From: G963678445 sp963678445
GTDB lineage: Bacteria; Hydrogenedentota; Hydrogenedentia; Hydrogenedentales; G963678445
Direction: 5' to 3'
DNA: 64,000 nucleotides
NCBI GenBank assembly: GCA_963678445.1
Contig: OY782877.1
Location: 868,001 to 932,000 of the forward strand
Shown here: positions 45,749 to 55,105 of the stretch, piece after piece
Position numbering within the stretch: position 1 is the first letter of the stretch
How the letters are laid out: every line of letters starts with the position of its first letter
Made by a program: the position numbers and the translations under genes
Notes under the pieces: model-generated
Told to the model about the DNA's origin: nothing
The model's database searches: none
Seen by the model: the letters and a program-made list of their open reading frames with translations, nothing else

Positions 45749-46903
45749 ATGGAAACGGCTGCAGATCAAAGAACGCGAACGTATATGGAACAGTTGACGG
45801 GGGCGCCCCCTGGCACCTTAATGCCCGATCCAGATGCTATAGATTCGCAGATTCAGGTAATCCGATATACGGAAACGGCGTTTGAAACCTGCCTTGTAGA
45901 GGATGTCGCCTCCCTTGACAGTTTCTTTGAAGAGGAGGGGACGGTATGGATACGTGTTGAAGGACTGGGCGGAATCGACAGGATTAAGGCGCTGGGAGAA
46001 TTTTTTCAGCTAGACCGTCTGGCCTTGGAGGATGTGTTGCATACGCGACAGCGCCCCAAAATTGAGGAGTATGATGCGCAACTTTTTTTCGTAGCGCGTA
46101 TGCGTAGTGCAGGGGAGGATTTTGACACCCAGCAATTGAGTATGTTTCTGGGTAAGAATTATGTGCTGACATTTCAGGAAGGACCCGCGCCTTGTCTGGA
46201 TATTGTTCTGGACCGCCTTAAAACCAAACGGGGGCGCATTCGTAGTCAGGGTCCGGATTATCTCGCCTATTGTATCCTGGACGCGGCTATCGATTTCTTT
46301 TATGCCGAGATGGATCGCTATGGCGAACAGATGGATGTGATTGAGGAACAGGTTCTGGGCAATCCTTCTGATGAAATTCTTGCTGCAATTTATACGTTGA
46401 AAAATAATGCGCTGGCCATCCGTCGTTCGGTCTCACCGCTACGGGAAGCGGTGAATACGCTTATCCGGGACGGGCACCCCTATCTTTCTGAGGGCACCCA
46501 GACACACTTCCGGGATTGTCTCGACCATATTGCACACATCCTGGAATTATTAAATACCTATCGTGAAATGTTAGGAGGGCTCTTGGATATTTACCTTTCG
46601 AGTGTAAACAACCGCATGAGTGAGGTGATGCGTGTACTCACGGTAATTGCCACGCTGTTCATCCCCCTCACTTTTCTGGCGGGACTCTATGGGATGAATT
46701 TCAATCATGACGCCTCGCCGTGGAATATGCCAGAACTGCAATGGTACTGGGGATACCCGCTGTTTCTGCTCATAATGCTTTCCATTGCGATAGTGCAGTT
46801 GCTCTTCTTTATACGCAAAGGCTGGATAGGTCGCCCCCGCCTTCGACTTCTCATTCGAAGAATACCGCAGCCGCTGCACCGCAAAAAACGGCGGCGCGGT
46901 TGA
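45749..46903 (+). CDS. corA: Magnesium/cobalt transport protein CorA
   Basis: A 384-residue CorA. The large N-terminal cytoplasmic part (FQLDRLALEDVLHTRQRPKI, long helices to about 320) senses Mg2+. Two C-terminal helices carry the selectivity motif GMN in LAGLYGMNFNHD. It forms a pentameric inner-membrane channel for Mg2+. AAAGGGG precedes the ATG by a few bases. The start overlaps no other gene, and the gene converges with the photolyase gene. Confidence 0.95.
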   Translation: METAADQRTRTYMEQLTGAPPGTLMPDPDAIDSQIQVIRYTETAFETCLVEDVASLDSFFEEEGTVWIRVEGLGGIDRIKALGEFFQLDRLALEDVLHTRQRPKIEEYDAQLFFVARMRSAGEDFDTQQLSMFLGKNYVLTFQEGPAPCLDIVLDRLKTKRGRIRSQGPDYLAYCILDAAIDFFYAEMDRYGEQMDVIEEQVLGNPSDEILAAIYTLKNNALAIRRSVSPLREAVNTLIRDGHPYLSEGTQTHFRDCLDHIAHILELLNTYREMLGGLLDIYLSSVNNRMSEVMRVLTVIATLFIPLTFLAGLYGMNFNHDASPWNMPELQWYWGYPLFLLIMLSIAIVQLLFFIRKGWIGRPRLRLLIRRIPQPLHRKKRRRG

Positions 46904-46961
46904 GCGTGTAGGCCGGGATACCCCATAGGGAGCTTTACGCCGACCTGACAGCAGGCAGGTG

Positions 46962-48413
46962 TCATTTATTTCGCATAATTTCGTAGGCATGCAATGCGCG
47001 CATACGTGCCTCTGCATGGTTGAGAAGGGGCTGCGCATAGCCTTGTCGGGCATACACCCCGCTTTGTGCCTGTATGGCCTGCGTGGCTTCCCAGGGACGA
47101 TGTACATATCTATCGGGCAGGCCAGCAACCTCCGGCGTCCAGTGACGAACGTAGCTCCCCTGTGGATCAAAACGTTCGCCCTGCGTCATCGGATTGAAAA
47201 TTCGAAAATACGGCGCGGCGTCAGCACCGCATCCCGCAGTCCACTGCCAACCCAGCGTGTTATTGGCCAGGTCGGCATCGACCAGTGTATCCCAAAACCA
47301 ACGCGCCCCGTCTTGCCAGGGGACGAGCAGATCTTTCACCAAAAAAGAGGCCACCGCCATGCGGACACGGTTGTGCATCCAGCCGGTTGCCCACAGTTGA
47401 CGCATACCCGCGTCAATATAGGGAAAACCGGTGTTGCCCTGTTTCCATGCACGAAACATTTCGACATCGGGAGCCCAGGGGAAATCGGCATACGCTTCAC
47501 GAAGGGGACGTTCCGGCGTGTGGGGCGCGTGGAACAACAGGTGGTATGCAAATTCACGCCAGTAAAGCTGTCGCACAAAAGCTTCGCATCCAGACAGCTC
47601 GGCTTTATCCTGCTGCAAGGCCGTGTAGTTTTGGACAAGATGCCAAATCTGGCGCGGGGAGATTTCACCAAAATGAAGATGTGGAGAAAGTCGGGACACC
47701 CCTTCCCTGTCGGGTCGGTCGCGCCCCTCGGCATAGGACGAAAGCGCATTCTCTGAAAAAATACGTATACGTTCCTGTGCGCCCGTTTCTCCCGGAGTCC
47801 ACGTTGCGCGCAGACCCTGCGCCCAGTCAATCTTGGGCTCCAAGCTGAAATCTTCCAAATCGGAAGATTTCGGAAACCTGTTGGGCGCGGGAATAGTTGT
47901 GGGTGCAGGGAGCGGTTCTTCAGGAGCGGGCATGCGCAGGCACGCTTTCCAGAAGGGGGTAAACACACGAAACGGTTTTCCCGACTTGGTCGCCACCGTC
48001 CATGGTTCACACAGTAGTGCGCTATTAAACGTTTCGGCGGTGATTTGCTTCGACTCAAGCCAGGAAAGCAATGCATCATCTCGTTTACGTACGGCAGGCT
48101 CATAGCGTCGGTTCCAGAAAACCGCCGTCGCCCCCGTTTCTTTAATCAGCTTCTCCAATGCATCCTGCGTGGGTCCACTGCGCAGAATGAAACGGCTATC
48201 CTTGCGTTTCAATTCCTGCTGCAATGCGCTCAGCGATTGATGCAACCACCAGCGACTGGCGGCGCCGGGCGCCCAGGGCGCTTCCTCCTCTGGCGCCCAG
48301 ATAAAAACAGGAACAATAGGAGCACCCCTTTCGATAGCCGCCGTTAATGCAGGGTTATCCGTCAAACGCAAATCGCTGCGAAACCAGACAATGGTAACGT
48401 TTTCGTCCTGCAT
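46962..48413 (-). CDS. phrB: Deoxyribodipyrimidine photolyase
   Basis: A 483-residue class I photolyase/cryptochrome-family protein that repairs UV-made pyrimidine dimers with light. The N-terminal antenna domain starts TIVWFRSDLRLTDNPAL. The FAD domain has SRLSPHLHFGEISPRQIW, ATGWMHNRVRM and DADLANNTLGWQWTAGCGAD. It starts 34 bp behind the DUF4838 gene on the same strand and may share its transcript, an odd pairing. The cyclobutane-dimer specificity is inferred from overall similarity. Confidence 0.95.
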   Translation of the reverse strand: MQDENVTIVWFRSDLRLTDNPALTAAIERGAPIVPVFIWAPEEEAPWAPGAASRWWLHQSLSALQQELKRKDSRFILRSGPTQDALEKLIKETGATAVFWNRRYEPAVRKRDDALLSWLESKQITAETFNSALLCEPWTVATKSGKPFRVFTPFWKACLRMPAPEEPLPAPTTIPAPNRFPKSSDLEDFSLEPKIDWAQGLRATWTPGETGAQERIRIFSENALSSYAEGRDRPDREGVSRLSPHLHFGEISPRQIWHLVQNYTALQQDKAELSGCEAFVRQLYWREFAYHLLFHAPHTPERPLREAYADFPWAPDVEMFRAWKQGNTGFPYIDAGMRQLWATGWMHNRVRMAVASFLVKDLLVPWQDGARWFWDTLVDADLANNTLGWQWTAGCGADAAPYFRIFNPMTQGERFDPQGSYVRHWTPEVAGLPDRYVHRPWEATQAIQAQSGVYARQGYAQPLLNHAEARMRALHAYEIMRNK

Positions 48414-48446
48414 TTTCGGTATCCTTTTAGCGTCAAGTGCAAAGCA

Positions 48447-50651
48447 TCATTTCTTTTTCGCCTTTCGCAGCAAATGCTTTAAATAGGGCACCGCGTCCTT
48501 GGCGTAACTAGCGTCCAAAGCATTTCCCGCATTGGCGTGGTTTGATGCATAGGCGCACGAAATCGTGTCTTTTTTCAGCAATCGGGCAAGCGCACAGGCT
48601 TCGTCATAAGCAGCATATCCCTTTTCAACTTCTCCGTCTCGTGCGGCGAATATCCCACGACAAAGCGCATCATAAAACTGTACCGTGCGTTCCCCATAGG
48701 TAAACAAACGTTCGTCTTCTTCAATACGACTGCGAATCCTGGCAGGCAGTTCCTGCGCAAGAACGTCTTGTAAAATTTTTCGACATTGGGCGGCGTAGTC
48801 GATAATCTCCACCAGATCCGGGCCGTCATCTTTTTCAAAGGTAGCTTTTTCATAGCGCAGCATGGTATTGGGAAAGAGATTTTCCGATTTTTTTCGGAGT
48901 CCACGCCCCAGTACATACTTGAGTTCGCGCACATTGCACAGCATTTTTTCTAATGTTTCATAGAAACGGCGCATATCCGAAGCAGCATCCCCGTAGCGTC
49001 CGGAAAAATAATCCTGCCACAAGCTTTCGCAATTTACGTCGGGCGTCCACAATTGACGCGCCATTTGCCAATTGGTTAACGCCTTGTTTCCCCAATTTTT
49101 CGTAGTGCAATGCATATAATTGAAATGGCGTGCGCCGACCTTGTGGTAGTAGTAGGGAATGTCGTTTTCCATGGTGTGCATGAAACAGATGGGTAGACAT
49201 TTATACCCTGAAACGTTGTAGTATTCGCCGATGAAAAGCTTCCCACGATAAAACCGATCCTGATCGACCGCCCACCCCTGCAGATGCTGTTTGTACTCCG
49301 TATTTTTTGAACAACGCGGGTCGTCAAAATTATATACATAGCTTCGTTCTATAGGAAAATATGTGGCAATACAGGTGTCATAATCGAAATCGTCGGGAAG
49401 CGGACGGGTAGGTGGTTCGAGCACATCCGCATAGGCGAGGAAGAGCAGGCGTATGGGACGGTTAATGCGGCCTTGCGCTTGTGCTTTTTTGATGGCCTGA
49501 TCGTAATGATACACCAGGAGCAAATTGCGATCGGTAGACGAACCCAGCGCTTTGCATTTTTCGCATGTGCACCATTTACCGACATCCAGCGCCCAGGCAT
49601 TCATCAGCGAAGCGTCCTTATAACGCCCATCAACAAGATCCTGCACCGCATTTTTACACCACTCCGCCATGGCGTCTTCATTCGATGTGCAAAAGTTATC
49701 TCCGAAATCTTCTTTAATACGATCGCTTCTTTTTCCATCAATCCAGGCGTACCATTCCGGATGCGCCTCGAAATACGAAAGCACGCCATCCCTGTTTGCA
49801 TCCCCCTGATAGTCGGTGCTTGGCGCATAGGGATCAACCGGTTTATCCTCATCGCCCTCAAAAACGGTATGGTTATAGGGGTAAGGGTTGTGCGGCCCCA
49901 AATAATATTCGGTAAGCACATGCCCGCCGCCCGCCAGCATAATACCCAATTTGTGCAGCAAGGCTTTTTGACGTTGTTCAACGCACCAATAGTTAAGGCG
50001 ATTGCGCGCCATCCAAAGCAAGAAAGCTTCATCGCCGCGATCTTCCCAGGCATGAAAACCCCGGGTCAAAAACAGGGGAGATTCCGTTGCGTTGATTTCG
50101 GGCAAAGGCTTCAAAACCCGATGCGGTATCTCTTCATTTCCTTCCCCCGGCGCATACCAGCGCACGCCGAGTCGGTGCAGGTAATCGTACACACCATAGA
50201 GCGTTCCTACACGACCGCCGCCGGCAATAATCGTCACACGCCGCCCATCGACTTCCCCCGTCCGAATCAGATAGCCCTCCGCCCCCACTTTGGCAAGCGC
50301 CGCTGGGGTTACCCCCAGGGCCTCGCCATAACGCGCTGTCGCCGCATTGGTATTCGGCCCGCCAATAAGGAGTAGTTCCCCCTGCACTTCCGCAGCATCA
50401 TCAACATCCGCAAAGGCATTTCCGTCACCGCATATGTTTCGCAAATAATGTTGCAACTCTGCCGCAGCAAAGGCTTGCGTACATTGCACCGCCGCTTTGG
50501 AGTGCGCATCCGCCCAATCGACCTGCGCTTCATTGGCGCCCGCCTGTTGCGCCGAAGAAAAGGCCTCCTGATCCACCAGAATTGTTGCCGCCAGAGCGAT
50601 ATCGCTCCATACCCCCAGACAGAATAACAGTGTCCAAAACCAATACCGCAT
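48447..50651 (-). CDS. Secreted DUF4838 protein, glycoside-hydrolase-like
   Basis: A 734-residue protein with a signal peptide (residues 1-21). The N-terminal region (AAAELQHYLRNICGDG, IIAGGGRVGTLYGVYDYLHRLGVRWY) resembles the non-catalytic N domain of alpha-glucuronidases. The central part, with CTCEKCKALGSSTDRNLLLVYHYD, matches the DUF4838 type. Such proteins are common in polysaccharide-degrading PVC bacteria and are thought to be glycosidases, though the activity is unproven. It is divergent from another secreted protein gene, so the pair may act on the same substrate. Confidence 0.88.
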   Translation of the reverse strand: MRYWFWTLLFCLGVWSDIALAATILVDQEAFSSAQQAGANEAQVDWADAHSKAAVQCTQAFAAAELQHYLRNICGDGNAFADVDDAAEVQGELLLIGGPNTNAATARYGEALGVTPAALAKVGAEGYLIRTGEVDGRRVTIIAGGGRVGTLYGVYDYLHRLGVRWYAPGEGNEEIPHRVLKPLPEINATESPLFLTRGFHAWEDRGDEAFLLWMARNRLNYWCVEQRQKALLHKLGIMLAGGGHVLTEYYLGPHNPYPYNHTVFEGDEDKPVDPYAPSTDYQGDANRDGVLSYFEAHPEWYAWIDGKRSDRIKEDFGDNFCTSNEDAMAEWCKNAVQDLVDGRYKDASLMNAWALDVGKWCTCEKCKALGSSTDRNLLLVYHYDQAIKKAQAQGRINRPIRLLFLAYADVLEPPTRPLPDDFDYDTCIATYFPIERSYVYNFDDPRCSKNTEYKQHLQGWAVDQDRFYRGKLFIGEYYNVSGYKCLPICFMHTMENDIPYYYHKVGARHFNYMHCTTKNWGNKALTNWQMARQLWTPDVNCESLWQDYFSGRYGDAASDMRRFYETLEKMLCNVRELKYVLGRGLRKKSENLFPNTMLRYEKATFEKDDGPDLVEIIDYAAQCRKILQDVLAQELPARIRSRIEEDERLFTYGERTVQFYDALCRGIFAARDGEVEKGYAAYDEACALARLLKKDTISCAYASNHANAGNALDASYAKDAVPYLKHLLRKAKKK

Positions 50652-50838
50652 TGCTTTCCCCTCTTCTTCGCAAACAGTTATTCTTTTTGTGAATGTCGTA
50701 GAAATCTAGGGTATCCTATTTGTGTATAGGGTGCAAGCCAGGCGATGCCGCGCTGTGCAAAATCACACGCTACATGATATTGTGGTAAACGATTCACAAA
50801 AAATACGGTTAATCTTTGGGACTAGCGGAGGAGAAACA

Positions 50839-52059
50839 ATGCAAAAACAACTGTTTTGGGGAATGATGTGTATAGCGCTTACTTTGGGAAGCGGGGGCGC
50901 CATGGCGGCGGCAACCACATTTGGGGAGGATGTCGATTTTTTAAAAACGCATGTTGAGGTGATTACCCTGGCGGATACAGCCGGTCAAGCGCAGATAGCG
51001 GTTGTGCCCGCCTATCAGGGACGGGTGATGACCAGCACCTTGTCGGGAGCGACAGGGCTGAGCTTTGGTTGGGTTAATCGGGAATTGATCGCCTCGGGAG
51101 AGTTTGTGCCGCATATCAATACCTTTGGCGGTGAGGACCGTTTCTGGATAGGACCGGAAGGGGGACAGTATTCCATATTCTTTTCAAAGGGAACAGACTT
51201 TACTTTGGAGAACTGGCAGACACCCGCTGCTATCGATACCGCCCCTTACGAAATAGTTTCAAAAAATGACACCGAGGTGCATTTTCGTCATCGCACCTTG
51301 CTGACCAATTATTCCGGGGCGGAATTTGATGTTTTGGTCGAGCGCGCGGTGCGTGTGCTGGATAAAAAAACTGCCGCACAACGCTTCGGTAGTGTATTTT
51401 CCGATGAAGTAACGTGTGTCGCTTTTGAAACAGACAATACGATCACGAATAAGGGAGCGGACGCCTGGAGCAAGGAAACGGGATTGCTCTCCATCTGGAT
51501 TCTGGGCATGTTCAACCCCTCTCCGGATACTACGATTGTTATTCCTTTTAAACCAGGGACTGAATCGGAACGCGACCGGATTGTTAACGATGCGTATTTT
51601 GGGAAGGTTCCGTCAGAGCGTCTTTTGGTAAAAGAGGATGTCCTCTTTTTCAGTGGTGACGGACAGTACCGTAGCAAAATTGGGATCGGTCCAAAACACG
51701 CCAAGCCTGTCATGGGCAGTTACGATGCCGGCAATCAGGTTTTGACCCTGGTTTCGTATACCTTGCCCACGGGAGAGGAGGATTACGTCAACTCCATGTG
51801 GAAACTGCAGGACGAACCCTACGCAGGCGATACGGTAAATTCATACAACGATGGTCCCCTGGGGCCTGGCAAGAAACCCCTCGGACCATTCTACGAATTG
51901 GAGACGTCCTCACCCGCAAAAGCGCTTGCGTCGAATGCATCCCTGTCGCATACGCAATGCACCGTACATCTGCAGGGCACAGCAACTGCGCTCAACGCAA
52001 TCGCTGTGAAAACCTTGGGCGTCAGCCTGAAAGAAATCGAAAACGCATTTGCAAAATAG
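50839..52059 (+). CDS. Secreted DUF6786-like protein
   Basis: A 406-residue protein with a signal peptide (residues about 1-23, ending GGAMAAA). The body (QIAVVPAYQGRVMTSTLSGA, NTFGGEDRFWIGPEGGQYSI, DVLVERAVRVLD) resembles the DUF6786 family, a beta-sandwich group with galactose-mutarotase-like appearance. GGAGGAG lies 5 nt before the ATG at 50839, so the longer upstream frame is not used. A function in sugar binding or conversion in the periplasm is inferred, and the family name is from memory. Confidence 0.75.
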   Translation: MQKQLFWGMMCIALTLGSGGAMAAATTFGEDVDFLKTHVEVITLADTAGQAQIAVVPAYQGRVMTSTLSGATGLSFGWVNRELIASGEFVPHINTFGGEDRFWIGPEGGQYSIFFSKGTDFTLENWQTPAAIDTAPYEIVSKNDTEVHFRHRTLLTNYSGAEFDVLVERAVRVLDKKTAAQRFGSVFSDEVTCVAFETDNTITNKGADAWSKETGLLSIWILGMFNPSPDTTIVIPFKPGTESERDRIVNDAYFGKVPSERLLVKEDVLFFSGDGQYRSKIGIGPKHAKPVMGSYDAGNQVLTLVSYTLPTGEEDYVNSMWKLQDEPYAGDTVNSYNDGPLGPGKKPLGPFYELETSSPAKALASNASLSHTQCTVHLQGTATALNAIAVKTLGVSLKEIENAFAK

Positions 52060-52146
52060 TCCATTTTCTGTGCTGCGGTGCTTCAGAGACCCCAGCCAGA
52101 AAGTAGGGCTCTGCTGCGTCGTACACGGCGCAGCGCCTATCTTCTC

Positions 52147-52216
52147 CTAAAGTTTTTTTGAAGGGGGTCTGGGGGGGGGAATTTTTGTTCACAAAAAGTC
52201 CCCCCCCCCCCCCCAG
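52147..52216 (+). repeat. Dispersed palindromic repeat family B, copy 1
   Basis: CTAAAGTTTTTTTGAAGG, then GGGTCTGG, nine G in all, the inner hairpin TTTTTGT-TC-ACAAAAA and 15 C. The same order with shorter G and C runs occurs at 62312-62371 in the other orientation. It could fold into a long hairpin. It lies between the DUF6786-like gene and the TPP-enzyme gene. Confidence 0.85.
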
Positions 52217-52244
52217 CAAACAATCTTAAAAAAAGGAAGGCACT

Positions 52245-54044
52245 ATGAGTTCATCATCAAAACGTTGGTACTGTACGGTATGCGGATACATTCATGAAGG
52301 TCCTGAACCCCCAGAGACCTGCCCTATTTGCGGTGTACCTGCTTCTGAATTCACGGAGATGCCTGCAGAGGAACCCGCGGAAGCAGCTGCGGAAAAGCCT
52401 GCTACGGCTGAGGCACCCGATGCATCGCACGTAAGAACGGTTTCCGACGTCATGATCGAAACGATGGTGAACTGGGGGGTCACTCATGTCTTCGGTATGG
52501 TGGGACATTCCAACCTGGGATTGGCGGATGCAGTGCGCCGGCAGTGTGAGCAGGGCAAGTTGCACTACATCGGTATTCGTCATGAGGGGGCGGCGGCCTT
52601 TGCGGCCTCTGCGTTTGGCAAGTTGACGGGACGGCCAGCGGCATGCATGAGTATTGCCGGACCGGGCGCGACGAATATGTTGACGGGGCTTTGGGATGCG
52701 CGAATGGATCGGGTGCCGATTCTTGCGTTGACGGGCCAAGTGGATACGCAGATGCTGGGACCGGGTGCTTTTCAGGAGGTGAATCTTCCTGCCGCGTTTG
52801 AGAGTGTTGCGGAATGGAGCCAAACCGTTTTGCCTTCCAGTAATGCGGTTGAGTTGATGAACCTGGCGTGCAAACACGCCATACTCACCCGTAATGTGGG
52901 ACATCTGATCTTCCCTAATGAGGTACAAACTCAACCTGCCGATGCCAACACGGTAAGCGGCAGTTCCGAGGGACGTTTGCCGTTGCTGGACATCTCTCCA
53001 CCCCAGAAAGCGGTCGACGCTGCCATGGCGTTGCTGAATCGGGCAAAACGTCCCGCTATTATCGTAGGGCACGGGGCACGTTTTGCTATGTCGGAAATTA
53101 CCAAACTGGCCCAACGCCTGCGCTGTCCCGTGATTACGACTTTCAAGGCCAAAGGGCTGGTGCCGGATTCTGATCCGTTGGCCTGTGGTGTATTGGGACG
53201 TAGCGGCACGCTGATCTCCGCACATTTTATGAACAACGCCGATCTGCTGCTCGTCTTCGGTGCATCCTTTGCACAGCATACGGGCATCAACCCCAATATC
53301 CCCACGGTCCAGGTAGACTTTGATCCGATGATCCTGGGCAAGTTCCACGCGGTTACGGTGCCGGTGAATGGTGAAATCGGTCTTACCGCAAAGGCATTCC
53401 TGGGGCAACTGGACGAGGCCGCTCCCTGTACAGATCAGCGTGAAGAAATTGCCGCCAAATGGCAGGCATGGCGTGAGGAAAAGGCGCGGCGTGCGGAGAA
53501 ACATCGCGGTGAAGGCCTGGGCTCAGCAGAAATCTTTGCTGCATTGGGCCACATGATTCCGGATGATGCAGTAATCGCGCTCGATGTAGGAAATAACACC
53601 TATTCTTTCGGACGCTATTTTGAATGCCAACACCAAAGTGTACTCATGTCCGGTTACCTCGGTTCCATTGGCTTTGGTTTCCCTGCCGCCATGGGCGCCT
53701 GGGCGGCAGCTCCTGAACGCCCCATTATCGCCCTTACGGGTGATGGTGGTTTTGGACAGTACATGGCAGAGTTTTGTACTGCGGTGAAATACAAAATGAA
53801 CATCACCCACATCCTGCTTAATAATCAGGAACTGGGCAAAATAACGAAGGAGCAGGAAACCGAACACTTCCCCGTTTGGGAAACGGGCTTACACAATCCC
53901 GACTTTGCGAAGTATGCAGAAATTTGTGGAGGTAAAGGCATCCGCGTGCAAACACGGGAACAACTTGATGCGGCAATTCCCGAAGCCTTGGCACATGACG
54001 GACCAACCCTGGTAGAAATTATCAGCGATCCCACCCTTGTTTGA
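52245..54044 (+). CDS. TPP-dependent enzyme (pyruvate oxidase/acetolactate synthase type) with N-terminal rubredoxin domain
   Basis: A 599-residue fusion. Residues 8-35 are a small rubredoxin domain of the rubrerythrin kind (CTVCG and CPICG; C10, C13, C26, C29), which binds one iron. After an alanine/glutamate linker, residues about 60-599 form a complete TPP enzyme. The catalytic glutamate is in IRHEGAAAFAASAF, the middle domain has PAIIVGHGARFAMSE, and the TPP/Mg motif is GDGGFGQ followed by ILLNNQELG. A decarboxylase or oxidase acting on pyruvate or another 2-oxo acid is expected, with electrons perhaps passed to the rubredoxin iron. AAGGAAGG precedes the ATG. Confidence 0.9.
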   Translation: MSSSSKRWYCTVCGYIHEGPEPPETCPICGVPASEFTEMPAEEPAEAAAEKPATAEAPDASHVRTVSDVMIETMVNWGVTHVFGMVGHSNLGLADAVRRQCEQGKLHYIGIRHEGAAAFAASAFGKLTGRPAACMSIAGPGATNMLTGLWDARMDRVPILALTGQVDTQMLGPGAFQEVNLPAAFESVAEWSQTVLPSSNAVELMNLACKHAILTRNVGHLIFPNEVQTQPADANTVSGSSEGRLPLLDISPPQKAVDAAMALLNRAKRPAIIVGHGARFAMSEITKLAQRLRCPVITTFKAKGLVPDSDPLACGVLGRSGTLISAHFMNNADLLLVFGASFAQHTGINPNIPTVQVDFDPMILGKFHAVTVPVNGEIGLTAKAFLGQLDEAAPCTDQREEIAAKWQAWREEKARRAEKHRGEGLGSAEIFAALGHMIPDDAVIALDVGNNTYSFGRYFECQHQSVLMSGYLGSIGFGFPAAMGAWAAAPERPIIALTGDGGFGQYMAEFCTAVKYKMNITHILLNNQELGKITKEQETEHFPVWETGLHNPDFAKYAEICGGKGIRVQTREQLDAAIPEALAHDGPTLVEIISDPTLV

Positions 54045-54179
54045 CCGGGTTGGGATAAGAATCTGACGCTAAAAAAAGCATGCATGGATGGTCGGGAATA
54101 TAAACCCTGCCCGTGACGCTGGTCACCTGCTTGTAGTCGCAGGGGCACTGGCCTGATCCAGGATCTGAAAAACGGTCCT

Positions 54180-54254
54180 AAAACCTCGAATCTTGCCGCG
54201 ATCAGGGATGATAAGGACCATATTCTTTGCCTGTGGTCGCTGGACCACTTGAAG
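54180..54254 (+). repeat. Dispersed repeat family A, unit 6
   Basis: Contains TTGCCGCGATCAGGGATG, AAGGACCATATTCTTTGCCT and the terminal palindrome TGGTC-GCTG-GACCA. A further, less certain unit may precede it at about 54083-54150. The whole gap 54045-54471 holds no gene. Confidence 0.8.
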
Positions 54255-54269
54255 GAAATAGACAAAATC

Positions 54270-54317
54270 GGCAGCTTTTTGTCATTTTGACCATCGAGCG
54301 TGACAAAAATTGCTGCC
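54270..54317. other. Long imperfect inverted repeat
   Basis: GGCAGC-TTTTTGTCA and TGACAAAAA-TTGCTGCC enclose a 16-base loop. It lies directly behind the family A unit and may terminate transcription from the TPP-enzyme gene, although no T run follows. Confidence 0.55.
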
Positions 54318-54471
54318 TTCATTTCCCTAAAAAGATCCTTTATAAAAAAAGGGGCTCCTAAGCTCTATTTCAGCAAGACGTTACCGCAACCGCGTCAAGA
54401 TTTCGGCTATCTCCCTTTTTTTTGGCATCGTTATTGCATATTCATTTAACAGATAGTTAAAAGGTAGTGCG

Positions 54472-55035
54472 GTGGCGCATGAAGACAAAGGCGCAAGCCT
54501 TTGGGAGGTATTGCATATGAGTGGCGAATGGCTACATAGGATGGATGCGAATGGTTTAACCCCGTTGGATCGCGCCTTCAACAGTGAACACAGGGCCATT
54601 TCGGAAATGATGATTCAGCAGGATCAGGATGACCAGGTGGAACTGTGGGAAAACGCCACCCCCCTGCATCGCGCTTCGTACTTGGGACTTAGTGACGCGG
54701 TAACGTCGCTACTGAGCTATGGCGCCGATCCTACCCGGTGTGATCATCACGGGGAGACGCCGTTGCATAAGGCTGCTCGTGAAGGCTATACGCGCACGGT
54801 TGGCGTTTTGGCGAGCGTCAGCGATGTGAACGCGCGCAGTAATGCCGGGATGACGCCGTTGCATTGGGCGGCGCTAACCGGAAATGTGGATGTGGCCCGG
54901 CTTTTGATTGCTCATGGCGCCGATCCGCATCTTCGAAATGAGGGAATGGACGGGTTGACGCCGTCGGATCTGGCCAGCTCGTTGGGATACGAGGAACTGG
55001 GACGTGCTTTTGAAAAGGTGGAGGTGTTTGTATAG
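54472..55035 (+). CDS. Ankyrin-repeat protein
   Basis: A 187-residue protein made of about five ankyrin repeats, e.g. ATPLHRASYLGLSDAVTSLL, ETPLHKAAREGYTRTVGVLA and MTPLHWAALTGNVDVARLLI. No signal peptide or other domain is visible, so it is a small cytoplasmic protein-binding scaffold. The start is GTG at 54472 with AAGGTA a few bases before. Partner unknown. It converges with mnmA. Confidence 0.92.
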   Translation: MAHEDKGASLWEVLHMSGEWLHRMDANGLTPLDRAFNSEHRAISEMMIQQDQDDQVELWENATPLHRASYLGLSDAVTSLLSYGADPTRCDHHGETPLHKAAREGYTRTVGVLASVSDVNARSNAGMTPLHWAALTGNVDVARLLIAHGADPHLRNEGMDGLTPSDLASSLGYEELGRAFEKVEVFV

Positions 55036-55105
55036 TCCCGGTTACGGTGCTGGATGCGCTGTCTTTGGGTAAGGGCTTTTGACCCGCCAAAAACGCGCGG
55101 TACTG

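Noticed and set aside
54083..54150. Possible additional family A unit before unit 6
   Set aside because: Only ATGGTCGGGA and a loose CCTGCC/GGTCACC pattern match, too little to count as a copy.
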